Shown piece by piece: positions 18,203 through 26,377 of a DNA stretch of 41,601 nucleotides (its first letter is position 1; the number at the start of each line of letters is the position of its first letter). The notes under the pieces are model-generated. The model did no database searches and was not told the origin of the DNA. It saw only the letters and a list, made by a program, of their open reading frames with translations. The position numbers and the translations under genes were made by a program. The DNA lies in NCBI GenBank assembly GCA_964504155.1, contig CAZDCZ010000017.1, positions 1 to 41,601 on the forward strand, read 5' to 3'. Source of the DNA: CAZDCZ01 sp964504155. Its GTDB lineage: Bacteria > Bacteroidota > Bacteroidia > Bacteroidales > UBA12077.

Positions 18203-18210
18203 CAAAGCTA
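18203..18210 (-). promoter_or_regulatory. -7 box (TAGCTTTG) for the small TPR gene
   Basis: Minus-strand TAGCTTTG fits TAnnTTTG, 30 nt upstream of ATG 18172. No -33 TTTG at 19-21 nt. Confidence 0.38.
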
Positions 18211-18240
18211 CACAAAAATGGTAAGACGATTTTAATTGGA

Positions 18241-20925
18241 CTAAAAAATATCTGATTTTTCGATAAAAGAATATAAGTCATTTCGGTTCGACAGATTAAG
18301 TTTTAAAATAATATTCTTTAAATATGTATCAACAGATTTTTCGCTCATAAGTAACTGAGATGATATTTTTTTAGTGTCTAAATTTTTTTTAAACGAGCGT
18401 AAGACTATTATTTCATTTAGCGACAATTCTTTTAACTCAACCTTATCGCCATTATTTATTTTCATTTTTTCTTTAAACAAACTACAATAGAAATATTCGT
18501 TATTATTAGCTTTACGTATTGCATATACTAAATCCGACAATTTCGAATTTTTCGAAACATAAGCTTTTACACCATTCTTTTTTAGTTTCTCAACAAACCA
18601 ATTCTCAAGATACATTGTAAATACAATAATTTTTATTTGAGGGTATTCTTTTTTTACAATACTACTTAATTTTATCCCATTCATTTCCGGCATAGCAATA
18701 TCAGTAATCAAAACATCAACCTTCTTAGTTTTTAATAGCTCTAATAATTCTTTGCCATTTCGTCCACTTCCAACCAAATTAATATCGTTTTCTTGCTTCA
18801 GCCTAGTCTCTAGTCCGAAGATAGTAACTTCATGATCTTCGGCAATTGCTACATTAATAATTTTATTAGTATTAATTGAAAAATCATTTTCTTCTTCGAA
18901 GATTTCTAAAGAAATATCTATATTTAAAATTACTTTATTATCGAACTTATTGCAATCGTAATTCCCTTTTAATAATATTAATAGGTTTTCTAATTTCTTT
19001 AGTCTGTCGTTATTTCTTTTAGTAAAAACACCATTTTCGCAAGATATCTCGCTAAAAATATTAATATACGAGCTGTGTTTTATAACTTGAAGAAAAATAC
19101 TTTCGCAAGAAGAATTGTTTATAATTTTAAATATTTCGAATAGAATAATTATTCCTTCAATTTTTTTATTATCTTCAATATACGAAAAATCGAATTTAGG
19201 CGACACATTATAATCTATTATATAATCGGCATTTATTGATGAATCAATAATAATTTTCTCAATATATTCGTAAAAACTTCTCGAATAATATTCATCATTT
19301 GTAATACCCGAAAATAATTTCAATGCACTATCAAAACTCTCATTGAATTTTAACAATGCTTTTTGCCTACTATTAATATTCGAATTGCTATTAATATTTT
19401 TAAGTATGTTATAGATATTATTAATTTTATCGTCGCTACTATCAGGATCTTCGAAATTGTCGTAAATATTTTGCAGTTTACTGTTATAGTAATTATTCTT
19501 TCGCTTATTAAATCCCTTATTTTTCTTAAATAAATAAGGAATAATATACCATATAAAGAAAACAACTAATATTATTATACTATAAATTACAAATCGGAAA
19601 GGATATACTTTATCTTTTTTTATATCGAAACACAACAAAGCATGAGGTGTATGAAAAATTAATCTGGTAGCATTATTAAAACATTTCTTTACAGAGATAC
19701 GTTTAACATTTACATCTTTAGGCATAGTTGATTCACCTATTTTCTGAAGATCTTTGTTATATATAATAATTTTTCTATTTCTCTGACAACAAATTATTTC
19801 TTTTTCCCCATCGAAATTAATATCTTTCATAATTAATCTTCTAAGATTATTATTATCGATATTAATTTCTTTTATAATTTCTAGTTTATTATTAAACTCA
19901 ATTATAGTATTTGTATTATACAGTATTATTTGATTATTCGAATTAAAGCTGGCTAAAAAATTATAAATCAAATCAGGAAGTTTCTTTTTTGCAATTTGCT
20001 TGCCTTTATTATTATATACTAATAATTCTATATTACCATGTTCTGTATCGCTATATAATACACCAATGTTCAATTTGTTTTTATAATTATACGGAAAGCT
20101 TATTACTGTCGATGGGGTACCTTTAAATGGAATTGGCTCGAAAACATTTTCGAAATTAGAGTTTAATACCATTAACCACGATTGATTATCTTTATATAGA
20201 TAATCTATTGAATCGAGATAATTACCTGAGGCAAATGTCGATAATACTATTTCTTTCGTTTTACTGTTGTCAATATCAAATAATTGTGAAAATGGCAAGA
20301 TACTCACTCCAGATTTATTAGAATAATCTAATTTATTATTGGCTAAATTTAGCCTAAACACTTTACGTGGATGCAACGAATAAGCTGCATTTATAGTAAA
20401 ATATAATTCATTTATACTATCATTGTCAACATCGTCAACTCCCAAGTAATAAATTCTATAGTCTAGTTTATTGTAATATTCTTGAATTTTATATACAAAT
20501 TTTCTTTTTAGAAAAAACTCATATTTCTCATTCAAATCCATTCCGTAAATAAATACCGAATCGTTACTTTGTGTAAAAGAAAACATCTCTGTTATCCCAT
20601 CGTTATCATAATCGGCAAATAATATTTCAAATAATTCTACTTTGTCGTCTGGAAATATCCAATAATTTCTAAAATTCTTTCCACTAAAAACTTTTATTGT
20701 TGGTTGGTTTATATTTTTGTATAAGAAAAATGTTATTGTTTCTTGATATCCATCTTTATCTAAATCGACAAAATAAACTTTCTGATTATCATTAGAAATA
20801 TTAGTATGATTATAATTTATTTCTATTGGCTTAATAAATTTTGTGTGTACAAAAACTAAAGCAATACTTATTATAAATACCGGTAAAATCTTAACAATAT
20901 ATTTCTTTTGATTCTTGTAATTCAT
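18241..20925 (-). CDS. one-piece membrane regulator: FG-GAP sensor, degenerate kinase, receiver, LuxR HTH
   Basis: 894 aa. A membrane helix (about 13-29) is followed by an extracytoplasmic beta-propeller-like region with repeated calcium-type loops (DLDKDGYQE, DYDNDGITE, DVDNDSINE, DINFDGEKE). A second span lies at about 442-464. The cytoplasmic part at 480-680 occupies the place of a NarL-partner kinase, but the expected phospho-His, N-box and glycine boxes are not recognisable, so it looks like a pseudokinase. Then comes a complete receiver (acid pair AEDHE, phospho-Asp about 741 in ITDIAMPEMNG, Thr in IVFTMY, Lys in YVSKNS) and a C-terminal LuxR/FixJ-type HTH (LSLNEIIVLRSF...ISSQLLMSEKSVDTYLKNI). 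Sensor and DNA-binding output are thus fused and membrane-tethered. The lone, unpaired gene has no other regulator beside it. Confidence 0.85.
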   Translation of the reverse strand: MNYKNQKKYIVKILPVFIISIALVFVHTKFIKPIEINYNHTNISNDNQKVYFVDLDKDGYQETITFFLYKNINQPTIKVFSGKNFRNYWIFPDDKVELFEILFADYDNDGITEMFSFTQSNDSVFIYGMDLNEKYEFFLKRKFVYKIQEYYNKLDYRIYYLGVDDVDNDSINELYFTINAAYSLHPRKVFRLNLANNKLDYSNKSGVSILPFSQLFDIDNSKTKEIVLSTFASGNYLDSIDYLYKDNQSWLMVLNSNFENVFEPIPFKGTPSTVISFPYNYKNKLNIGVLYSDTEHGNIELLVYNNKGKQIAKKKLPDLIYNFLASFNSNNQIILYNTNTIIEFNNKLEIIKEINIDNNNLRRLIMKDINFDGEKEIICCQRNRKIIIYNKDLQKIGESTMPKDVNVKRISVKKCFNNATRLIFHTPHALLCFDIKKDKVYPFRFVIYSIIILVVFFIWYIIPYLFKKNKGFNKRKNNYYNSKLQNIYDNFEDPDSSDDKINNIYNILKNINSNSNINSRQKALLKFNESFDSALKLFSGITNDEYYSRSFYEYIEKIIIDSSINADYIIDYNVSPKFDFSYIEDNKKIEGIIILFEIFKIINNSSCESIFLQVIKHSSYINIFSEISCENGVFTKRNNDRLKKLENLLILLKGNYDCNKFDNKVILNIDISLEIFEEENDFSINTNKIINVAIAEDHEVTIFGLETRLKQENDINLVGSGRNGKELLELLKTKKVDVLITDIAMPEMNGIKLSSIVKKEYPQIKIIVFTMYLENWFVEKLKKNGVKAYVSKNSKLSDLVYAIRKANNNEYFYCSLFKEKMKINNGDKVELKELSLNEIIVLRSFKKNLDTKKISSQLLMSEKSVDTYLKNIILKLNLSNRNDLYSFIEKSDIF

Positions 20926-21167
20926 TATAAAATTTATTCGAAAATCGAATTTAATACTTTTTTTACAATTATCGTATATATATTACATATTAATTCTACT
21001 TTGACAGATTATTGCTTTAATACAAAATCAATCTGTTTTTACCCTTACTCCCTAAAGGGAACAGATTGATTTTTTAGCTTTCTCCCTTTAGGCTTAGGGT
21101 CAAAAACATTGAAAAATTTTAATTCTGTTTAATATGTTAAAGTAATATTAAATCGAAACTACAATAC
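20926..21167. other. intergenic region holding a diverged copy of the palindromic element
   Basis: A 13-bp perfect stem pairs AAATCAATCTGTT (21025-21037) with 21060-21072, enclosing CCCTAAAGGG. A second CTCCCTTTAGG...TAGGGTC segment follows to about 21112. The order and spacing of these parts resemble the core of the 158-bp elements at 32322 and 37705, but the identity is lower and the ends differ. Confidence 0.5.
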
Positions 21168-21197
21168 AAAAAAAAGCCGAACTATTTGTCCGGCTTT
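21168..21197 (-). terminator. intrinsic terminator of the tricorn-type protease gene
   Basis: On the minus strand AAAGCCGGAC pairs with GTTCGGCTTT (one G-U pair) around an AAATA loop and runs into a T tract. It begins 23 nt after the stop at 21220. Confidence 0.8.
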
Positions 21198-21219
21198 CTT
21201 TTACTTTTCTTTAATCACT

Positions 21220-24200
21220 TTATTTTTCAATCCATTTCGATCTATTTGGTTCTTTAGGTTCAACTACTTTTTTAACAGGATGTTCTTTTAATTGTTTTAA
21301 GAGTACTTCCACAGCTTTTTCTATAGTTGGATCTTGTCCTTTTGCAACTAAATTAGGTTTATCAATAACTTCAATATCGGGATATACTCCGATACCTTCG
21401 ATAATCCATTCTCCATTTTCGTTAAAGATTCCAAATTGTGGAACGGCAATATATCCTCCATCAACAAGCGATGCATTACCCATCATTCCAACTAATCCAC
21501 CCCAAGTACGAGTACCAATAATTTTACCAATTCCTTTTTTCCTAAAATAATATGGAAAAGCATCTCCCCCCGATGATGAATAATAGTTAATAAGCATAAC
21601 TTTTGGTCCATCGTGTGCTATACCGGGAGTTTTCATTGGCTGCAAATTTCTTCTGTGCCAATAACTTAAGGTCTTTCTGTTAAGCAAATCTGTCATTATA
21701 TCCGGAATAAAACCACCTCCATTATATCTATCATCAATAATAAGAGCTTCTTTATCGTTATAAGCATACATTCCCCTAAATAATTCACGATTCCCTTCGA
21801 AGGATGTGTTCGGAACGTGAATATATCCTATTTTACCTCCCGAAAGTTTATCAACCATTTTTCTACGCGCTTCGACCCAATTAATATAGAATAGCGATTG
21901 CTCACTCTTTATTGGTTTAATATCATAGTCTCTAGCTCCTTCTCTTACCGGCTTATTATTAACAGTTATTTCAACTACTTTACCAACAGTATTTTCGAGG
22001 AATTTATAAGGATTATCGGCAAGAGTAATATTCTTTCCGTTTATTGCAATAATATAATCACCATCTTTAACATTTACTCCTTGCTCTGTTAATGGCGACC
22101 TGCGATTATCGTTCCAATTTTCGCCTTTATATATCTTCTTAATAACATATCTATTGGCATTTTTATCGACCGACAATTCTGCTCCCAACAAACCGGTTTC
22201 TATACGCTTTACTTTTTCAAAATCGCCATAATTATCGTAAGCATGACCAACATTCATTTCAGAAATTATTTCTCCGAAAATATAATCTAAATCGGCTCGA
22301 TGACTAACATATGGTAACAATTGAGAATAATTATCTTTTACTGCTTCCCAATCGACACCATGCATATTTTTTTCATAAAAATAATCTCTAAATATTCTCC
22401 AACCATCTGCATATACCTGTTCCCATTCTTTTTTAGGATAAATTTTCATTTCTAATCCATCCAAACTTAATTTTCCTGCTGCTGCTTTTTGGTTTGGAGC
22501 TATTTTGGCTATTCCATAATCATCTCCCAAACGATATAATAATTTCTTACTATCGGCTGTAACAATTCCTTGAAAGCATCCTTTAAGAACCATCTCATCT
22601 TTCTCTTTAGCAATATCGTATTTACGAATTCCATCCTTATCGATATATAGCAGTCCTCCTTTTACTGCTTCCAGATTATAGTAATCTCCCGCATGAATAG
22701 GGAAATCCATAATTCTACTACTAATATTATTGAAATCGATACTTATCGATAGCACATCTTTTTTAGAATCATTCTTCTTTGATCTTTTCGATTTTTCTTC
22801 CTTTTTCGTAGTCGCTTTTTCGGTAATAGCAACCTCATCATTTTTATATTTAAACAATTTATGACTGTCTTTCCTTAATGCTAGAGCATAAATTCTGTTT
22901 GCTTTATTGTAAACATAATTAAACTCAAAATCGGAAAAAGACAAGTTATAATCTCTATTCGAGATAAAGAAAATATAATCTCCACATAAAGAAAACACAG
23001 GCGACATATCGCTAAAGGTATTATCTGTTAGTTGATTATTTTCTTTTGTTTCGATATTATATACCCATATTGCACTTTGTCCGTTATCGGCATTCTTTGT
23101 GTATGTAATCCATTTCGAATCCGGCGAAAATTTATAATCACGAATCTCATTCTGATTAGCTTTATCTATCGCAATAAGTTCTTGAGTTTCTAGATTTAGC
23201 AATTTCAGTTTTAAGGTTCTATCAGAAAATACCATAAATTTACTATCGGGCGACCATACAGTTTCGTTCTTCCACGCCGACGAATTTTGAGTTATCTGCT
23301 TAGGCTCTGAATTTTTTTTGTTTTCGAGCAAATAAATTTCATACTCTCCGGTTTTATCCGATATATACGATATATATTTTCCATCGGGCGACCATGCAGG
23401 ATACATCTCTCTAACTCCCGCAGTTTGAGTTAAGTTCACTGTATTTCCATTTTTGGCAGGAACAGAAAAAATATCACCACGTGCATCGAATAAAGCTCTA
23501 TTTCCGGCAGGAGAGATAGCGTAACTATGAATATATTCTTTTACATTTTTATAATAAGGCAGAATATTAGGATTATCGTAATTAATGTTCACACTTACTT
23601 TCTTACTCTCTCCGCTTACTAAATCTATTTTATAAATGTATCCACCCATTTCGTATGCAAGCGAACCATTCTCTCCCGATGGCCACATTACATCATACTT
23701 ACTATGATGAGTAATTTGATTTATATCTTTAGTATTTATGTCGTAACTATATATATTTAAACGCAAATCTCTATCAGAGGCAAAATATATTTTATCCTTA
23801 TACCATACCGGAATCTGGTCGGTACCTTCGAAATTTGTTATTTTTTCCGATTCGTCGTTTTTTAAATCATATATCCATAAGTCGGCTGCTCTACCTCCTT
23901 TATATCGTTTCCATGTTCTGAATTCACGACTAATAGGTGCATAACACAACTTTGTTGCATCGGGCGAATAAACTCCAAATCCACCTTCGGTTAATTGTAA
24001 AGGAATTTCCATACCTCCATCGATAGATATTTTATAATATTTCCCTACACGCTTACCAAAAGGTGTTCTATTAGCTCTGAATAAAATATTCTTACTATCG
24101 GGAGTCCAATCTAAAACTACATTATCGAACCCACCACGTGGAGGCATCATTCCTACATCGTTATAATAAGTTAATTGTTTTGGAGTTCCTCCTGTCGAAG

Positions 24201-24489
24201 GCATTACATAAACTTGTCGGCTTCCGGAATATTGAGCCGAAAAAGCAATCCATTTACCATCGGGCGAAATTTTCGGAAATAATTCTAAACCCTTATGTGA
24301 TGTTAATCTCTTTGCATCGCCTCCATTAGAATCGACACTCCAAATATCTCCTGCATATACAAAAACAATCATATCTTTGTTTATATCAGGATATCTCAAT
24401 AACCTTGCATCGTTTATAGCTTTTACATAATTAAAACCACATAATAATATCAAGACTAAAACCGATACTTTTATTAATGTTTTTCTCAT
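21220..24489 (-). CDS. secreted tricorn-type S41 protease
   Basis: 1089 aa with a signal peptide (to about residue 24, VKA-INDARLL). The N-terminal half is a WD40/PD40-like propeller with repeated 'FPKISPDGKWIAFSA', 'YPAWSPDGKYISYIS', 'TVWSPDSKFMVFSD' blades. A Lys-rich linker (about 565-580) leads to a second set of beta elements, the tricorn core domain (YFYEKNMHGVDWEAV), a PDZ domain (LLGAELSV...VKDGDYIIAINGK) and an S41 peptidase domain. The nucleophile lies in YYSSSGGDAF (Ser971-973 region), with downstream RTWGGLVGM. Length and order fit tricorn homologues of about 1050-1100 aa that degrade peptides, here probably in the periplasm because of the signal peptide. It stands alone with its own terminator. 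Confidence 0.92.
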   Translation of the reverse strand: MRKTLIKVSVLVLILLCGFNYVKAINDARLLRYPDINKDMIVFVYAGDIWSVDSNGGDAKRLTSHKGLELFPKISPDGKWIAFSAQYSGSRQVYVMPSTGGTPKQLTYYNDVGMMPPRGGFDNVVLDWTPDSKNILFRANRTPFGKRVGKYYKISIDGGMEIPLQLTEGGFGVYSPDATKLCYAPISREFRTWKRYKGGRAADLWIYDLKNDESEKITNFEGTDQIPVWYKDKIYFASDRDLRLNIYSYDINTKDINQITHHSKYDVMWPSGENGSLAYEMGGYIYKIDLVSGESKKVSVNINYDNPNILPYYKNVKEYIHSYAISPAGNRALFDARGDIFSVPAKNGNTVNLTQTAGVREMYPAWSPDGKYISYISDKTGEYEIYLLENKKNSEPKQITQNSSAWKNETVWSPDSKFMVFSDRTLKLKLLNLETQELIAIDKANQNEIRDYKFSPDSKWITYTKNADNGQSAIWVYNIETKENNQLTDNTFSDMSPVFSLCGDYIFFISNRDYNLSFSDFEFNYVYNKANRIYALALRKDSHKLFKYKNDEVAITEKATTKKEEKSKRSKKNDSKKDVLSISIDFNNISSRIMDFPIHAGDYYNLEAVKGGLLYIDKDGIRKYDIAKEKDEMVLKGCFQGIVTADSKKLLYRLGDDYGIAKIAPNQKAAAGKLSLDGLEMKIYPKKEWEQVYADGWRIFRDYFYEKNMHGVDWEAVKDNYSQLLPYVSHRADLDYIFGEIISEMNVGHAYDNYGDFEKVKRIETGLLGAELSVDKNANRYVIKKIYKGENWNDNRRSPLTEQGVNVKDGDYIIAINGKNITLADNPYKFLENTVGKVVEITVNNKPVREGARDYDIKPIKSEQSLFYINWVEARRKMVDKLSGGKIGYIHVPNTSFEGNRELFRGMYAYNDKEALIIDDRYNGGGFIPDIMTDLLNRKTLSYWHRRNLQPMKTPGIAHDGPKVMLINYYSSSGGDAFPYYFRKKGIGKIIGTRTWGGLVGMMGNASLVDGGYIAVPQFGIFNENGEWIIEGIGVYPDIEVIDKPNLVAKGQDPTIEKAVEVLLKQLKEHPVKKVVEPKEPNRSKWIEK

Positions 24490-24548
24490 ATTTATTTATT
24501 TTAGTTATACTGGTATTTGACTTCTAAACAATATGTTTGTTTAAAACA

Positions 24549-24556
24549 CAAATATA
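24549..24556 (-). promoter_or_regulatory. -7 box (TATATTTG) for the tricorn-type protease
   Basis: Minus-strand TATATTTG fits TAnnTTTG, 60 nt before ATG 24489. No clear -33 TTTG at the usual spacing. Confidence 0.35.
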
Positions 24557-24702
24557 AAATTATGCATTTTACACTAAAAAAAGTTAATTATTTCGCAATA
24601 TAAAATATTACCCTGTATAAAAGAACGTTATAAAACAAAATACACTTTACTTATTGTAATTTAAATATTACTTTTATAGAAATAAAGTAACTTTATAAAT
24701 AA

Positions 24703-24717
24703 GTTAGCGGTAAAGCT
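24703..24717. repeat. left 15-bp inverted repeat of the SIR2 cassette
   Basis: GTTAGCGGTAAAGCT matches the reverse complement of 25882-25896 at 13 of 15 positions. The pair brackets the SIR2-like gene closely: 16 nt before its ATG and immediately after its displaced stop. Confidence 0.6.
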
Positions 24718-24733
24718 AAAAAAAATCAATATT

Positions 24734-25726
24734 ATGGCTAATTTAAATGTTTTACTTGGTGCAGGTTTTTCAGTTCCTGCTGGTTTTCCTACAGGAAACC
24801 AATTAAATCAAAAATTTTCGCAAGGTGTTGAAAATAATCTATTAAAAATGTCATTAGGAGAATGGTTCTTTGATGAACATAGTGCTGCTTACTCAAATAA
24901 TGGAAAGTTGAATAATGATTATTTGAAAATTTCTTACTTATTGACCGAGTTTATAAATAAATTTAAAAGTGAATCTAAAAAAGACTTTGACTATGAAGAA
25001 TTTTATGACTGGTTTTATGAAAATTATAATAGCCAAAGTTTAATTGAAGAATTATCTAAAAATGCAAATAAACGCATAAAAGAAGACCATAACTTAGAAG
25101 ATAATTCTGCTGATTATTTAAATTCACCAGATATTAATCATTACAAAATGCTTTTTGAATGTTTTAATCATCTAATTGGAGATTTATTAGGTAGGGATTA
25201 TCAAAAGGTGGCAACAAAAGAGCAATACAGTAGAATTATTGAAGATTTCCAAGAGTATGACAGTGTTAATATTTTTACATTAAATCACGATTTATTAATG
25301 GAATATTTACTGAAAGAATTTAATGTAAAATATTCAAGTGGTTTCTCAACTGAGAATAGTTTTATCACAGGTGATGATAATAATAAAATTGAAATATTTG
25401 ATAGAGAATCGTATAAAGAAAAAGTTAAATTATATAAAACTCACGGAAGCATAGACAATTATTTATTTGAAGAACTTGTTGACAATAAAGGAATCTCAAA
25501 TAGGACTGGTAAATACTGGTATTTTAAACCAAAAAGTTATTATGACAAACATTATGCTAAAAGAATAGATCTTAAAACTGGTGAAACATTACAGCAATAT
25601 AACTGGAATATTACTCCACAATTCTTAACCGGTAAAAACAAAAAAGAACTGCTGCAGATAATAATTACTATGAATTTGTTTTTGAAAAACTTAAGGAATC
25701 ATTTCAAGTTTGCGACAAACTTTTAA
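24734..25726 (+). CDS. SIR2-like NAD-binding protein, N-terminal reading frame of a frameshifted gene
   Basis: The visible frame gives 330 aa, but the last ~28 residues are out of frame. The N-terminus MANLNVLLGAGFSVPAGFPT is the NAD-binding GAGxSxxAG loop of SIR2-like (SIR2_2 type) proteins. IFTLNHDLLMEYLL supplies the catalytic-type Asn and Asp, and LYKTHGSIDNYLF the family His. Such single-domain SIR2 proteins are often NAD+-consuming anti-phage effectors, though some act as deacylases. The frame is lost in the A run at 25640-25645 (see next entry). Serine is mostly TCA/TCT/AGT here, whereas neighbouring genes favour TCG, which together with the flanking repeats suggests acquisition. One added base in the A run would restore a protein of about 382 aa. 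Confidence 0.8.
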   Translation: MANLNVLLGAGFSVPAGFPTGNQLNQKFSQGVENNLLKMSLGEWFFDEHSAAYSNNGKLNNDYLKISYLLTEFINKFKSESKKDFDYEEFYDWFYENYNSQSLIEELSKNANKRIKEDHNLEDNSADYLNSPDINHYKMLFECFNHLIGDLLGRDYQKVATKEQYSRIIEDFQEYDSVNIFTLNHDLLMEYLLKEFNVKYSSGFSTENSFITGDDNNKIEIFDRESYKEKVKLYKTHGSIDNYLFEELVDNKGISNRTGKYWYFKPKSYYDKHYAKRIDLKTGETLQQYNWNITPQFLTGKNKKELLQIIITMNLFLKNLRNHFKFATNF

Positions 25727-25881
25727 TAATTGGTTATTCTTACGGAGACTCACATATAAATGAAATTATTAAGAAGTCTATTGAATTATATGACTTTGAA
25801 ATAGTAAATATTAATCCAAGTAAAACATTTCCATTCAAAAAAGAAAAACTTACTGAATTGAAATATATAAATGAACTTTAA
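25645..25881 (+). pseudogene. displaced C-terminal part of the SIR2-like gene
   Basis: In the shifted frame the sequence continues sensibly as ADNNYYEFVFEKLKESF, CDKLLIIGYSYGDSHIN (the typical SIR2_2 closing strand 'lliiGySfgDphin') and ...VNINPSKTFPFKKEKL, ending at TAA 25879-25881. It has no start of its own. The break is a single-base change in a homopolymer, so sequencing error, true inactivation and slippage-based switching are all open. Confidence 0.8.
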
Positions 25882-25890
25882 AGCTCAACC

Positions 25891-26017
25891 GCTAACATCG
25901 GGTCATAAAACATGCGGGTTTTGGTGGTTTGCGAGCTTTTTACTATCTTCAAACTTTATTAACGGGTGATAATGAAACAGGGCGAAACCCCGCTAGCGCG
26001 GATTTGCAATCCGGGCT
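25891..26017 (+). repeat. 3' element of the SIR2 cassette (copy A), ending in a REP-like palindrome
   Basis: Begins 10 nt after the SIR2 stop with CTAACA, then ATGCGGGTTTTGGTGGTTTG (25912-25931), AATGAAACAGGGCGAAACC and the palindrome AGCGCGGATTTGCAATCCGG (25995-26017, 10-bp stem, one mismatch). It aligns in order with 40450-40580 on the minus strand. Bases 25882-25896 also form the right inverted repeat of the cassette. Confidence 0.7.
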
Positions 26018-26340
26018 AATGTATAAAAAATAATGTCAGACAAATATAAAATACGAAATTAAACAGAGCATATCTGCCAGCCGGCAAAACAGGCTTTGTA
26101 ACATTAACAATTGTTGGTTGGATAGATATATTTACGAGAAAAGAACAAAAATTAATTATATATAGATAGGAATGTAAAAGGCACAGATTACAAATCTGCG
26201 CCAGCGGTGTGCTTAGAACACACAGGGTTTTGTAGTTTGCTAATAAAATATTATATTCGTTAATTATTCAACAAGAAATACTAAAACAAGATGTAAAATC
26301 TGCACTACTATTATTGCAAAATCGTTATAAAAACACTATT
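26018..26340. other. non-coding tail of the SIR2 cassette with a second REP-like palindrome
   Basis: Contains the palindrome GGCACAGATTACAAATCTGC... at 26180-26202 (stem 10 bp, one mismatch), a small GTGTG/CACAC hairpin (26207-26223), and GGGTTTTGTAGTTTGC at about 26225-26240, which is a partial copy of the motif in the 3' elements. No coding potential. Confidence 0.6.
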
Positions 26341-26377
26341 TTAACCATTTTCGTTAATATCAAATACAATATAAAAT

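Noticed and set aside
24703..26013. Integron attC-type recombination site around the SIR2 cassette
   Set aside because: GCCTAAC/GTTAGGC-like ends are suggestive, but the second complementary half of an attC hairpin is missing and no integron integrase is seen, so only a cassette-like unit is claimed.
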